Source: Legionella sheltonii (GTDB lineage: Bacteria > Pseudomonadota > Gammaproteobacteria > Legionellales > Legionellaceae). From it: a stretch of DNA of 64,000 nt. A program made the position numbers and the translations under genes. Under the pieces are notes generated by a model. The model was not told where the DNA came from and searched no databases. It worked only from the letters and a program-made list of their open reading frames with translations. Below are positions 1 to 9,127 of this stretch, one piece after another. The stretch spans positions 62,001 through 126,000 of the forward strand of contig NZ_JAPHOQ010000007.1 in NCBI RefSeq assembly GCF_026191355.1, given 5' to 3'. The stretch's first letter is position 1; each line of letters starts with the position of its first letter.

Positions 1-292
1 AATTCATATTAGCAAACACATCTCTCATAGAATCCGTCCCTCTAAAAGAAATGATAATAGGTGATTCGTTATCTTTTGGTTCAAGACGAACTGCAGTTAA
101 GCCATTAGAATTTTTTACCTGGGCATTTGTTTTAACAGCTATTTCATAGCCTGATTCAGCAATATCATCTGTTAATTGCTTGGTAGAGACATACCCCTCA
201 CGAGGCTCTTCCCGCAAATCATTATTTTCCCCCACAACACGATAAACAAGATGTGCAGCGCTGAGTAATAATCCAAGATTACATTTGGGCAT
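1..292 (-). CDS. Lipase (class 3)-like protein, partial
   Basis: This is the N-terminal 97 codons of a gene that runs off the left edge of the window. The start ATG (292-290) has an AGGA ribosome binding site 7 nt upstream. The translation begins MPKCNLGLLLSAAHLVYRV and reaches IISFRGTDSMRDVFANMN. The hydrophobic strand followed by FRGTDS and a downstream asparagine resembles the oxyanion-side strand of class 3 lipase/alpha-beta hydrolases. The GxSxG nucleophile would lie outside the window, so catalytic competence cannot be judged. No signal peptide is evident, which would fit a cytoplasmic protein or a substrate of a contact-dependent secretion system. The family call is tentative. Confidence 0.55.
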   Translation of the reverse strand, partial: MPKCNLGLLLSAAHLVYRVVGENNDLREEPREGYVSTKQLTDDIAESGYEIAVKTNAQVKNSNGLTAVRLEPKDNESPIIISFRGTDSMRDVFANMN

Positions 293-453
293 AGCAAATT
301 CCTAAATACATACGGTCATTAGTTTGCTGGACAAAATGAAAGCCAACTGTTTTTTATATATTCTATCACAATAATATTATTAATATATTAAGCGTTAGGC
401 AAGTTTGTGGTTGGCTTTTTTAGGTGTGTAACGCGTTGAAGGGATTTAGACTG

Positions 454-487
454 CTGCCTCTTGAGCCAAGATGTGCTCAAGAGGCAG
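454..487 (-). terminator. Perfect 13-bp hairpin after the 204-aa gene
   Basis: CTGCCTCTTGAGC (454-466) pairs perfectly with GCTCAAGAGGCAG (475-487) across an 8-nt loop. It lies 67 nt beyond the stop of the minus-strand gene ending at 554 and before the start of the lipase-like gene. There is no clear T tract, so efficient intrinsic termination is inferred from position and stem strength only. Confidence 0.5.
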
Positions 488-553
488 GGGCTTGGAAAAT
501 TGCCATCTGAAAATCCAGGTTACGGCTTCGCCTAACCCAGACTACAAAAATAC

Positions 554-1168
554 TTAATTAGTTTTAACTTCTTCAGGAATTTCAGTACTCGCATACACCT
601 TAATAGCCCCCTCCAGATAAGGATCCAGATTAAGCACAGCCCCGAAGGCTTTAGCGGCTACTTCATTTGTATAGAGATACCAATCACTAAGATCATCAGA
701 ATAATATTGAACAATCATCGGCTTAAAGAGTGCAAATGCAGCCTCATCGAAGTATCTTGTGCCAACGCCTGCTCTCACAAAATATGTGTTCACTTTGAGT
801 GCTTGATTAAGCAACTCCGCAGCTTCATCTGGAGAACTGGGGACATTTGCTTCGACAGGCACAGAATCAGATGAATAAACCTTTACAGTAACTGCTAATT
901 TATCCCCATATTCATGAACACGATTGATGAAAGAGGCTAATGCATGTGCTTTATCCTCATTACAAACAGTGACTTTGATTTCCATTTCAAGCCCATCACC
1001 AGTTAAATCACTCACCTTAACACATGGATCAGCATTTAAGGTCGCACTTAACTGATTATTTAATAGGTACCAGGGAGGAAGAAGCTTACCCGCACTTGCG
1101 GCGAACGTCATACTGCTTAATATAATACCCAGAAATAGCCCTAGTTTATTTACTGCTCGATTCATCAT
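554..1168 (-). CDS. Secreted hypothetical protein
   Basis: This 204-residue protein has a good Sec signal: a basic start, a hydrophobic stretch LGLFLGIILSSMTFA, and a probable cleavage near ASA-GKLL around residue 26. The mature part is acidic and includes a pair of cysteines (residues about 48 and 69) that could form a disulfide. I do not recognise a domain. The product is expected in the periplasm or outside the cell. The neighbour upstream is an exported aminopeptidase in the same orientation, but the 150-bp gap with a hairpin argues for separate transcription. Confidence 0.6.
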   Translation of the reverse strand: MMNRAVNKLGLFLGIILSSMTFAASAGKLLPPWYLLNNQLSATLNADPCVKVSDLTGDGLEMEIKVTVCNEDKAHALASFINRVHEYGDKLAVTVKVYSSDSVPVEANVPSSPDEAAELLNQALKVNTYFVRAGVGTRYFDEAAFALFKPMIVQYYSDDLSDWYLYTNEVAAKAFGAVLNLDPYLEGAIKVYASTEIPEEVKTN

Positions 1169-1286
1169 TACATCTCACATGTTATTAAAGAAAACAACCA
1201 CCTCTATGCATTTATCTGTTTCTCAATCACTGCTGCCTACACCCCTCAACTTGTTCGTGGGTCTCATATTTAACACAGCATTCGGA

Positions 1287-1307
1287 TCCCGCGGACAAGC
1301 CGCGGGA
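1287..1307. terminator. GC-rich palindrome downstream of the aminopeptidase
   Basis: TCCCGCGG and CCGCGGGA form an 8-bp GC-rich stem with loop ACAAG. It sits 13 nt past the stop codon of the minus-strand aminopeptidase. It could act as a terminator or be a copy of a dispersed palindromic repeat. Similar bases, GGATCCCGCGGGG, occur once more near 15,432, but without the second arm. Confidence 0.45.
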
Positions 1308-1320
1308 CGCCGGAACAAAG

Positions 1321-2520
1321 TTACTCAGAAGCCATTTCAATAGCAAAAGCCAAGGCTAATTTAGAGAAATTAGTCATGTGCTCAAGGCTTAATCGGTCCA
1401 TAGTATCTTGTGAACTATGAATGTAAGGATTGTGGTCTTCAAAATTAGACTCACAGGGGAACGCGGCTGGAATTCCCACCTCATCCCAAGAAGCATGGTC
1501 GCTGCAACCATAACCACATTCTGAATAAGCAACTGGAACCTGAACATAGGTGCTAATTAATTCGGCCACAAAATTGCTTAAGCTCTGGTCGGTGTAATCG
1601 GTAAATACCCACATGGTTGGATCTTTAGGATTTACACGATAGCCGGTCATATCAAACTGAATCGCGGCTTTTACTGGGATGGAGTTATCCATAAAGTGTT
1701 CGACGACATATTGGGAGCCTACTAAACCTCGTTCCTCAGCAGCATACCAAATAATGTAAATCGGACGTTTAAAGTTGGTATTTGACGATAATAAAACCCG
1801 TGTCATTTCCATAATTGATGAGGAACCACTTCCATCATCTCCAGCACCTGGCATACGACCATCAAGTGTATCCATATGGGCACCAATCACCACAGCAGGC
1901 GCATTGATGTCTTTACCGATGACCGTCACTAAGGAGGGTTGCTTATAATAACTGCCTGTTTTCACGAAAAATGAGCTTGTATCGGTGCGACCACTCGCTT
2001 CAGCCATATCATCAAAGGTTTTTTTCAACCATTTTGCTGCATCGACGCCCGTATCCTTGGTCGCTGAACGGTTATGAAATGAAGTCAGGCGTATTAAAGT
2101 ATTCCAGATATTAGACGGCAGCACATTCTGTAATGCTGCATTAACTTCATCTTGATGTTTGATTTCATAAACAGTGCTTGATGGTTGCGCTACTTTAATG
2201 GTTTTTTTCTGGAGGATTCTTTGTGCGGATTGCTTTTTTGCCGGCAGTAAAGAACCGATGATGTGGTGGCTTACATTCACAAAACGGCCACAATTTGCTT
2301 GATCGGCCAGATGAGTTAGCGCATTTACATCAGCTGCAGAAATATCAATAATCTTAAATTGTTTATTTTCTGCCAAGACTTCATAAGGAGTAGTAATTTT
2401 TGCTGCAAGACATTGAGGGACTTGCAACTGTTCATGAACAGGGGGTTTTGCTGCTGAAACAGCGGTACTAGCAAGCACCGATCCCACCGCAATATAAGTC
2501 ATCCATTGATTCAAACGCAT
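1321..2520 (-). CDS. Secreted M28 family zinc aminopeptidase
   Basis: This 399-residue preprotein has a signal peptide (cleavage near residue 23, AVSA) and an N-terminal prosegment of about 130 residues. The catalytic M28 domain carries all expected di-zinc ligands: H215 and D217 in GAHMDTLDGR, D228 in GAGDDGSG, catalytic E262 and ligand E263 in YAAEERGLVGS, D290 in QFDMTGY, and H368 in YIHSSQDT. The CGYGCSDHASW stretch (residues 335-345) matches the disulfide loop of Vibrio/Aeromonas leucyl aminopeptidases. Enzymes of this type in Legionella (LapA, LapB) are secreted through the type II system and supply amino acids from peptides. Which of them this corresponds to cannot be settled here. An AGGAG site lies 5 nt before the ATG. 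Confidence 0.9.
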   Translation of the reverse strand: MRLNQWMTYIAVGSVLASTAVSAAKPPVHEQLQVPQCLAAKITTPYEVLAENKQFKIIDISAADVNALTHLADQANCGRFVNVSHHIIGSLLPAKKQSAQRILQKKTIKVAQPSSTVYEIKHQDEVNAALQNVLPSNIWNTLIRLTSFHNRSATKDTGVDAAKWLKKTFDDMAEASGRTDTSSFFVKTGSYYKQPSLVTVIGKDINAPAVVIGAHMDTLDGRMPGAGDDGSGSSSIMEMTRVLLSSNTNFKRPIYIIWYAAEERGLVGSQYVVEHFMDNSIPVKAAIQFDMTGYRVNPKDPTMWVFTDYTDQSLSNFVAELISTYVQVPVAYSECGYGCSDHASWDEVGIPAAFPCESNFEDHNPYIHSSQDTMDRLSLEHMTNFSKLALAFAIEMASE

Positions 2521-2727
2521 TTCTACTCCTAGGTTAAATTAAATTCTGAAAGGTGATTTTATCGTAAAAATCCACTTTACCTAAATTCCGCAGTTGGATC
2601 TACTGTTTAATTTACGTTTTCTTCAATAAAAAAATAACCACATGACTTATTTTTAATCTTTTCGCTATTGATAATCATTTTCATTTGAGATACAGTTTTA
2701 AGCCCAATCCATTAGCTGAGCAAATAA

Positions 2728-4656
2728 ATGGCAGTAAATAAAAAAAAGTTGAAAAAAATTCCTCGTTACCTTGCTCTGGGTTCCCTTACTGTAGGAGCTA
2801 GTTTAATTCTTGGCTTTTTAAGTTTTGGAGGGATGTATGCATTATATCCTGCTTTATTTTTAGCATTTGCTACTTTTGGCCTTTCAGTAGCCTATGAGGG
2901 TGAAATATATTTACAAAATATTAAAGGGGCTTTTAAAAAGTTATTTAAACAAAATTACTTAGAGAATCACTTGGCCAAAGAATATTTGCTGGAGCATTTC
3001 CCTCAACATCTTGATTCTAAGGAAACCCCTCAATTTTTCAGAGATTATGATATCCAACTCAAACTGCTCAGTGAGTTTAATCATAAACCACTCAATAAAG
3101 AGAGCAGAAAACGCAAAAAACAAATAGAAAAAACACTCGCGGATATGGAAAAATGGTTCGCCTTGCAATTATTTACAACCAAAGAAAAGAAAAAACAATC
3201 GGCTTACACTGAAGAATTAAGTCAATGGCTTAAAGACCATGAACAAAATGAATGGCAAGCACGTTTACAAAAACGCCAGTCCACATTTCAGATTGTTAGA
3301 GGGTTTAGTCTTCTCGCTGCAACATTTATGGGACTTGGTAGCACCTACCTCATTGTTGAAGCCTTTAGCGTGATTCCTTTGATAGCCGCCATCCCCTTTG
3401 CTTTTTGGCCCATTTTCATTGTGCCCATGGCTATTGTTGCTGGGGCTGCTTATGGAATGTTGATTTATAATACAGTTACCGATCTCATTAACAATGATAC
3501 CCTCAGCAAATGGTATACTCGACTTCGCAATGATTTGAACCAAGGCCTAACAGTTCGTAATCTATTTATGACTGCCATGGCTGTTCTTTTAGTAAGCTTA
3601 GCCATTGCACTTACTGTTTGTACCGCAGGTACCTGGTGGACTGTAGCGACCAGTGCACGTCCTTTATTTGAGTGGATGAAAAGAATGCCCAGTTTTGTTA
3701 TGGGCGTGATTAATCCCATCATTACTGGATTATCCGCTATATTTTTTAACATACAAAACTCATTAGAATCCCTGGAAATGGTCTATGAGGCCACCGCTCC
3801 AGATGCAGATACGGATGCCAAAAAAAATACCAATATATTCCAGCGCACATACCAGGGAATCGCTGATGTATTCGCCCAGGTATGGAATACTGAGAATTGG
3901 TTGCAGCTACTTAACCCATTCCGCCTCCTATTAAAATTAACGATTACACCACTACGCATCCTGCTTTTTCTGGGGCATTTAGTGAGTGTTGCACTCACTT
4001 CAGATCGCATGCCCGGGGTGCCTCAAATAGTGTCTGCACTTGTAGCAATTATCTGTGAGGGCTTCGAAGATGCTCATTATTTTGTTGGCGTGAATCAAAA
4101 AGCAAAAACATTATTGGAAGAGCGTCTAGGTTCTGAAGCAGACCATCAAAACGCAGATATTCCAACTTTTCTGCTCAAAGTTCTGGCTTCACCTTTGTAT
4201 TTTCTCGCCGCAGGTTGGGATTGTTTGGCAAGTAAAATGAATCCTTCCGTCTCTGGTGATGCCCCCTCGCAACCCAAGATACTTACTCTGGCAGAAGCAT
4301 TGAATAAACAATTAGGTATTGAAAAAGAAGTAGAAGTCAAATTAGCCCAAGATGTAGAACGTCCATCGGCAGAATGGCAGACTGAACATACTGTTTCTCT
4401 GATTGAAAAATATCAAAGAAAGCATTTAGATACGGTTTGGCTTGGCGATGAAATTGCTGGAGAGAAAAAAGCAGCACTCGAGAACTTGAAAACAGAAATT
4501 CGCCAAACAAATGGTTCCTCATTAGCGAGCGTACTTGCGAAGGCAAAAATGAATCCTGTTTATAATCAACATCGATTATTTGCGCTACAAGAAGATGAGC
4601 TCACTGCAACACAAGAATTTATTGCAGACTTACCAGAGCGCGTTAATGCAATTTAA
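2728..4656 (+). CDS. Large multi-pass membrane protein, unknown function
   Basis: This 642-residue protein has hydrophobic segments near residues 13-55, 190-248 (two or three helices), 277-305, 320-342, 400-422 and 425-440. They are separated by basic, soluble stretches, including a lysine-rich, probably helical region at residues 85-185. There is no cleavable signal peptide and no recognised domain. The long C-terminal tail (residues 500-642) is soluble and charged. This architecture, with many spaced hydrophobic hairpins and a charged C-terminus, occurs in host-membrane-targeted Dot/Icm effectors, but it fits an ordinary inner-membrane protein equally well. The gene stands alone between unrelated genes. 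Confidence 0.6.
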   Translation: MAVNKKKLKKIPRYLALGSLTVGASLILGFLSFGGMYALYPALFLAFATFGLSVAYEGEIYLQNIKGAFKKLFKQNYLENHLAKEYLLEHFPQHLDSKETPQFFRDYDIQLKLLSEFNHKPLNKESRKRKKQIEKTLADMEKWFALQLFTTKEKKKQSAYTEELSQWLKDHEQNEWQARLQKRQSTFQIVRGFSLLAATFMGLGSTYLIVEAFSVIPLIAAIPFAFWPIFIVPMAIVAGAAYGMLIYNTVTDLINNDTLSKWYTRLRNDLNQGLTVRNLFMTAMAVLLVSLAIALTVCTAGTWWTVATSARPLFEWMKRMPSFVMGVINPIITGLSAIFFNIQNSLESLEMVYEATAPDADTDAKKNTNIFQRTYQGIADVFAQVWNTENWLQLLNPFRLLLKLTITPLRILLFLGHLVSVALTSDRMPGVPQIVSALVAIICEGFEDAHYFVGVNQKAKTLLEERLGSEADHQNADIPTFLLKVLASPLYFLAAGWDCLASKMNPSVSGDAPSQPKILTLAEALNKQLGIEKEVEVKLAQDVERPSAEWQTEHTVSLIEKYQRKHLDTVWLGDEIAGEKKAALENLKTEIRQTNGSSLASVLAKAKMNPVYNQHRLFALQEDELTATQEFIADLPERVNAI

Positions 4657-5006
4657 TGCATTTTCTTTCTTTAAAAATCCCTATCAACTCAATTGGTAGG
4701 GTTGGGAATTTGAGTCACATTCCTTACTTTCATTTTTTTATTCTACAAAACAACTCACTGGATTTTCTATAGGGACGACGGCAACTCGAACTGAATTATC
4801 CTATTCAATCGAGGAAAACAAAGGCATCAAAATCTTAGATGTCAGTTAAACCCACAATTTAATTTGGCTATAAAGCAAATGACTTGTGTTCTTATATAAG
4901 TAATAATGCACTAAAATTGAGATCCTTCAATTCATTGTCTAAGTCATTTATACACTATGAATTGAATATGATGTTGTTAGCTCAAATAAGCTTTTGGAGG
5001 AATCTG
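4657..5006. other. 350-bp intergenic region with hairpin and possible gene remnant
   Basis: The region holds a 9-bp hairpin right after the upstream gene, then about 110 bp (roughly 4737-4849) of open reading frame ending in TAA at 4847-4849. That frame reads protein-like (TGFSIGTTATRTELSYS, then IEENKGIKILDVS) but has no credible start codon. It may be the 3' scrap of a deleted gene. The remainder must hold the promoter of the deacetylase gene. I cannot place boxes with confidence. Confidence 0.3.
4679..4701 (+). terminator. Hairpin after the membrane-protein gene
   Basis: CCCTATCAA pairs with TTGGTAGGG (one G-T pair) around loop CTCAA, 22 nt after the stop codon at 4656. No strong T tract follows, so this is a weak call. 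Confidence 0.35.
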
Positions 5007-5732
5007 TTGCAAAAAATTCTACCTCACAGTATCGCTTTATTTTTTCTATTTATTGGTATTTGCTGTGCACAACAACGTGACATTGTAATTACCATTGATG
5101 ATTTGCCTCTAGTTGATGCGCCCCCCCAGGCCATTGAACAGATGGTCCATAGCCTTGTGAAACATAAAGTTCCTGCAATCGCGTTTATCATTGGCAACCG
5201 AGTCAACCAAGAAACCGTAGCGCAATTTAAACTGTTTCAACAAAATGGATTAGAGTTGGGAAATCATACTTATTCCCATTTGAATTTAAAGCATGTTTCT
5301 TGCGAAAAATACATTGATGATTTGATTAAAGCAGATGTAATTCTAACCCATTATATGTCAAAGCCTAAATACTTTCGTTACCCATACCTTTCTGAAGGTA
5401 AATTGTGGCGGAAAAGTGTTATTCGTCACTATCTCAATGAGAATCATTATATTGTTGCCCCAGTCACAATTGACAGTAGAGACTTTGAGTTTAACGTAGA
5501 ATTAGTTACACGCCTGAAACAAAATCCATCTGCCTCGATAACTGATTTTAAAACACGTTATCTTGAATATGTTTGGAAACGAACATTAACTGCTGAAAAA
5601 AATACTCCTGGAAAACAAGTCTTACTTATCCATGCAAATTTACTAAACAGTTATTTTTTAGATGACTTATTGCATATGTTTGAAGAGCATGGCTATCATT
5701 TTATTTCACTAGGTGACGCATTAAAACCGTAA
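5007..5732 (+). CDS. NodB-type polysaccharide deacetylase, exported
   Basis: I place the start at TTG 5007 because a perfect GGAGG lies 6 nt upstream and the resulting 241-residue product begins with a clean signal sequence (MQKILPHSIALFFLFIGICC, then AQQ). An upstream in-frame ATG at 4968 lacks a site and would put charged sequence before the signal. The NodB motifs are visible: TIDDLPLVD (motif 1, catalytic Asp pair), GNHTYSHLN (metal-binding HxxxH motif 2), and RYPYLSEGK (motif 3, RxPY). The family removes N- or O-acetyl groups from chitin, peptidoglycan or other glycans, and the signal places this member in the periplasm or envelope. It is monocistronic and convergent with the agmatinase gene. 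Confidence 0.82.
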   Translation: MQKILPHSIALFFLFIGICCAQQRDIVITIDDLPLVDAPPQAIEQMVHSLVKHKVPAIAFIIGNRVNQETVAQFKLFQQNGLELGNHTYSHLNLKHVSCEKYIDDLIKADVILTHYMSKPKYFRYPYLSEGKLWRKSVIRHYLNENHYIVAPVTIDSRDFEFNVELVTRLKQNPSASITDFKTRYLEYVWKRTLTAEKNTPGKQVLLIHANLLNSYFLDDLLHMFEEHGYHFISLGDALKP

Positions 5733-5836
5733 TAATATAGGGCTTAAGTCCACTAGAAAAGGCCCATCCTTAGCTTAGAAAATGCCATGCCATGAGCCGA
5801 CTCGCTGACAATTTGTGCTGTGTTGCCATTTCATTA

Positions 5837-5873
5837 GGCCTATAACCATGTCGAACTGTCATGGTTATAGGCC
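5837..5873. terminator. Perfect 14-bp hairpin between convergent genes
   Basis: GGCCTATAACCATG (5837-5850) and CATGGTTATAGGCC (5860-5873) pair perfectly around a 9-nt loop. The hairpin lies midway between the deacetylase gene (ends 5732, plus) and the ureohydrolase gene (ends 5903, minus), so it probably terminates both. Confidence 0.6.
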
Positions 5874-5902
5874 CATCGGGGATGGATAACGCAGCGGGCA
5901 CT

Positions 5903-6838
5903 TTAACCAAGGCGTAATTTTGCATCACCGAGAATATGTAGCATATCTATCGCAACGGTGGCACCTACTAAAGCAGTTGTTTGAGCTACATCATAGGGCG
6001 GAGATACCTCAACAACATCCCCGCCAACCATGTTCAATCCCACTAGGCCCCATAAAATTTCTCGCTGCATTGCAGAGGATAATCCACCGGGCATGGGAGT
6101 TCCTGTACCAGGGGTGAATGCAGGATCCATGCAATCCACATCAAGGCTTATATAACATTTTCGATCGCCAACTATTCTTTTTATTTGTTCTACTACACCT
6201 TGGCTCTCCATTTGGAAACATTGATTTGCAGTAATTACATGTAATTTGGGGGTTTCTGGAACACTGGTACGAATGCCAATTTGAACAGAAGACTCAGGAT
6301 CGATAAGTCCCTCTTTAGCTGCGTAATAAAACATGCTTCCATGAGTCAAATGAGGCATTTGAACTGTATCGGTATGTGCATCAAAATGGATTAATGATAG
6401 CTTTCCATGCTGACCTGCCAGCGCTTTTATAGCGGGATAAGCAACTAAGTGATCACCCCCCAATCCCAAGGCAAAAATACCGTGTGAGCACAGTTCACTG
6501 ATAGCGGCTTCAACGTTTTCCAACATATGATTAATTTGACCAGGATAAAAGCCAATATCCCCATAATCAATAATTTTAAATTTTTCATTTAATCGATAGG
6601 TATGGGGCCAACAAGTCCCAAGTATACTTAGATAGCATGAAAGATCTCGAATGCTTCGAGGTCCAAATCGTGCACCTGAGCGATTGAAAGTACTTAAATC
6701 AAAGGGGACTCCATAAACGGCAAGATCTACACCTTGGAGATTTCGTGTGTACTCCGATCTGAAGAATGTAGTAATGCCTTCATAGGGTACTGATTTCGTT
6801 AGTATCGGTTTCTGTGACGCAGGATCATTATTTGACAT
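5903..6838 (-). CDS. speB: Agmatinase-family ureohydrolase
   Basis: This is a Mn-dependent ureohydrolase of about 311 residues. Counting from a TTG two codons upstream, the binuclear manganese ligands are H132 (GLGGDH), D155/H157/D159 (HFDAHTDT) and D235/D237 (SLDVDCMDP). The loop GTGTPMPGG is typical of agmatinase-type members. Agmatinase splits agmatine to putrescine and urea. Guanidinobutyrase and other guanidino hydrolases share the same motifs, so the substrate is inferred. I prefer ATG 6838 over the in-frame TTG at 6844. It stands alone, but its putrescine product would feed the homospermidine synthase and putrescine/GABA genes at 53-58 kb. Confidence 0.8.
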   Translation of the reverse strand: MSNNDPASQKPILTKSVPYEGITTFFRSEYTRNLQGVDLAVYGVPFDLSTFNRSGARFGPRSIRDLSCYLSILGTCWPHTYRLNEKFKIIDYGDIGFYPGQINHMLENVEAAISELCSHGIFALGLGGDHLVAYPAIKALAGQHGKLSLIHFDAHTDTVQMPHLTHGSMFYYAAKEGLIDPESSVQIGIRTSVPETPKLHVITANQCFQMESQGVVEQIKRIVGDRKCYISLDVDCMDPAFTPGTGTPMPGGLSSAMQREILWGLVGLNMVGGDVVEVSPPYDVAQTTALVGATVAIDMLHILGDAKLRLG

Positions 6839-7380
6839 AATCAACTCATTCCATGTTGTTTGATAGGGGAAGTGCTTATAAATAGACTACGTACTAAATT
6901 ATAGACCAAATAGAACTGGATATCGCCAGAGGATGATAACTAATAACCAGTCATTTTTAAGAATATAATCCACTATAAACTATTGACCTGATCCCATAAT
7001 TCATCAGTGATTTGCCGGCATTTTCTTGTGTTGCTCACCAGTGCCTAAACGCTATTTGGCTGAGTCTAGTTGGTTTATGTCATTCATCATAAAGCCAGCT
7101 GTTCACATCATTGGCCTTTAGGCAAATAACAGCCCATATCATGCGCGCCTGCTTGTCAAAAACCCAGCATGGATGCTTACAAAAAGAGTTGGCATCGAAA
7201 TCAAATCAAATCAATTTCTGCTAAGTCACATCAGTTGTAGTTACAAACTCTTTTATTTATGTCAAGATTCTTTCAGTGAAAACTCCCTAGTAAGTACTTA
7301 ATGCTGAGAAAGTAGCTATGCGAAAAAACTGAATGGGACCAACTACTTTTTAACTCAACTTATAGTTTATGGATTAACTG
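6839..7380. other. 540-bp divergent intergenic region
   Basis: No open reading frame, tRNA-like fold or recognisable repeat is seen. The region separates divergent genes (agmatinase, minus; pepsin-like protein, plus), so it must carry both promoters. It is AT-rich towards both ends. I cannot pinpoint promoter boxes. Confidence 0.4.
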
Positions 7381-9105
7381 ATGATGATAAAATATTTAAG
7401 GGATATAGTCGTTGCGTTTGCATTGATGGGGTGTCACAACGTTTACTCTGGAGGGAGTACGTTTTTTAATGTTTCTGCAACAGGGATTCCAGCCCAAGTG
7501 AATCTTACCCTATGCTTAAACGGAAAAAGAGCTGTTTCGTGTCAAAATTATAATGTTTCAGCCTTAACATTAAGTATTCTTACAACCATACCCAATCATA
7601 CTTATCCACAAGCTGGGATCAAAATAAATACACCAGGCTATGCGCTCTCAGGTTGTCAATTGCAAGGCAATGGATATTGCCTCTTTTCGGTGAGTAACAC
7701 CAAAGCAGCAATTATTCCGCTGACACCGCCGACATGCCAGGCGGATGTAATTGCTTTTACGCCAACAGTAACCCAAGTTAACAATCCTATTGGTAATACC
7801 CCAAACCCCTCACAGCAATTTACAATCAGTATGACCATGTGTAATTCGCAAGGAAAGCCAATTATTCCCAGCGAGAGCAACCCAATCCATGTGGATGTTT
7901 ATGGTGCACCAGACGGAGTGATTGCGCCAACATCAACAACGACAAGCACTGGATCAGTAACTTTTGCCTACAGTGGCCAAGCATTTCCGAACAACATTTC
8001 GATCAATGCTTGGATTAGTGATAGTACCAATAATGGTGCCGCGCTTGGAGTAACCCAGGTGCTAAAACAAAATACGCCACCGTGTACTTATGGCAGTACA
8101 AGTTATCAAGTACCATTAGTACAAACACTACCGAATGCCTTACAGATAATGGCTGATGTAGGCTACAATGTGACGTCGGCAACAGATACTCTTACTCATT
8201 TCACGATTGATACGGGCTCTTTGGGAGTTATTGTTCCGAGCGATGAGCTTCCTAGAAATCCTAGCGTAATCGGCCCAGGGGCACCGGGTGTTAAATATTA
8301 TGATAGCAGTGGCAATACTTATTCAGGAAATTACTACCTTGCACCGGTAAGAGTAAAAACAGCCAATGGAACAGTGCAAACTTACCCTATTATGGTTCTT
8401 GGAATTGACAAAGCCTACTGTAGTGGCCCCACCACCAGGTCGTGCTATTCAAACCCACCCTTGCCCGATCTGCATTACCTGGGTGTTGGTTTTAACCGAA
8501 ACAGTACTACCGCTGGAGATTTATTTAACTCGCCTACGGCTAATGCTTTTCTTCATTTAACCAATGCACAAAATGGAACCAATCTAAGTCCAGGTTATTA
8601 CCTCACCCCAAATGATGGTATGACCGCTACAGGATTAGCTCTGGGAATTACTACCAATAATCAATACAATGTGGTCCAATTAACACCTAACCCAAGCGTG
8701 CCGGGAGACTTTTATCCTCAGGCCGGGTGTTACAGTTTTCCCAACTCTCCGCTGCCCAATCAGTTCTGTGGCACAGCGCTTCTCGATGTCGGCATTGACT
8801 CGATGTTCATAGACTTGCCCAAAGCCCAATGGCCAGCAGGAACTTATAACTCAAGAGATGAGGTGCCTGCAGGAATAAATATGGCGATTTTAATGGGGGC
8901 ATTAACTACACCAGCAATGCAATACCATTTTAGCGCAGTTGACGGTAATCCCCCGAGCAATAGTGCAACTCCTACTGTAGTGCAATGGATTGATAGTACA
9001 ACGAGCGGCCAAATCTTCGTGAATACCGGTCGACGACCATTGTACCTTTACGACTATTTCTACAACGGCCAGTGTGGGCAGGTGGGCTTTAAACAGTTAC
9101 CATAA
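7381..9105 (+). CDS. Exported pepsin-like aspartic protease homologue
   Basis: This 574-residue protein has an N-terminal signal. Residues 15-18 (LMGC) could be a lipobox, giving a lipoprotein with C18, or the peptide may simply be cleaved later. Residues 25-240 are beta-rich, Cys-containing, Thr/Asn/Pro-rich sequence. Residues about 250-574 look like a pepsin fold: the first active-site motif is FTIDTGSLG (D277-T-G-S), the second lobe has ALLDVGIDSMFI (D469-V-G), and the end resembles the pepsin C-terminal strand (LYDYFYNGQCGQVGF). The second motif is DVG rather than D-S/T-G, so activity is uncertain. The family cleaves proteins at acidic pH. Location is the outer membrane or extracellular space. 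Pepsin-like proteins are uncommon in bacteria. Confidence 0.6.
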   Translation: MMIKYLRDIVVAFALMGCHNVYSGGSTFFNVSATGIPAQVNLTLCLNGKRAVSCQNYNVSALTLSILTTIPNHTYPQAGIKINTPGYALSGCQLQGNGYCLFSVSNTKAAIIPLTPPTCQADVIAFTPTVTQVNNPIGNTPNPSQQFTISMTMCNSQGKPIIPSESNPIHVDVYGAPDGVIAPTSTTTSTGSVTFAYSGQAFPNNISINAWISDSTNNGAALGVTQVLKQNTPPCTYGSTSYQVPLVQTLPNALQIMADVGYNVTSATDTLTHFTIDTGSLGVIVPSDELPRNPSVIGPGAPGVKYYDSSGNTYSGNYYLAPVRVKTANGTVQTYPIMVLGIDKAYCSGPTTRSCYSNPPLPDLHYLGVGFNRNSTTAGDLFNSPTANAFLHLTNAQNGTNLSPGYYLTPNDGMTATGLALGITTNNQYNVVQLTPNPSVPGDFYPQAGCYSFPNSPLPNQFCGTALLDVGIDSMFIDLPKAQWPAGTYNSRDEVPAGINMAILMGALTTPAMQYHFSAVDGNPPSNSATPTVVQWIDSTTSGQIFVNTGRRPLYLYDYFYNGQCGQVGFKQLP

Positions 9106-9127
9106 ATTTGGGGACGCACGAAAATAA

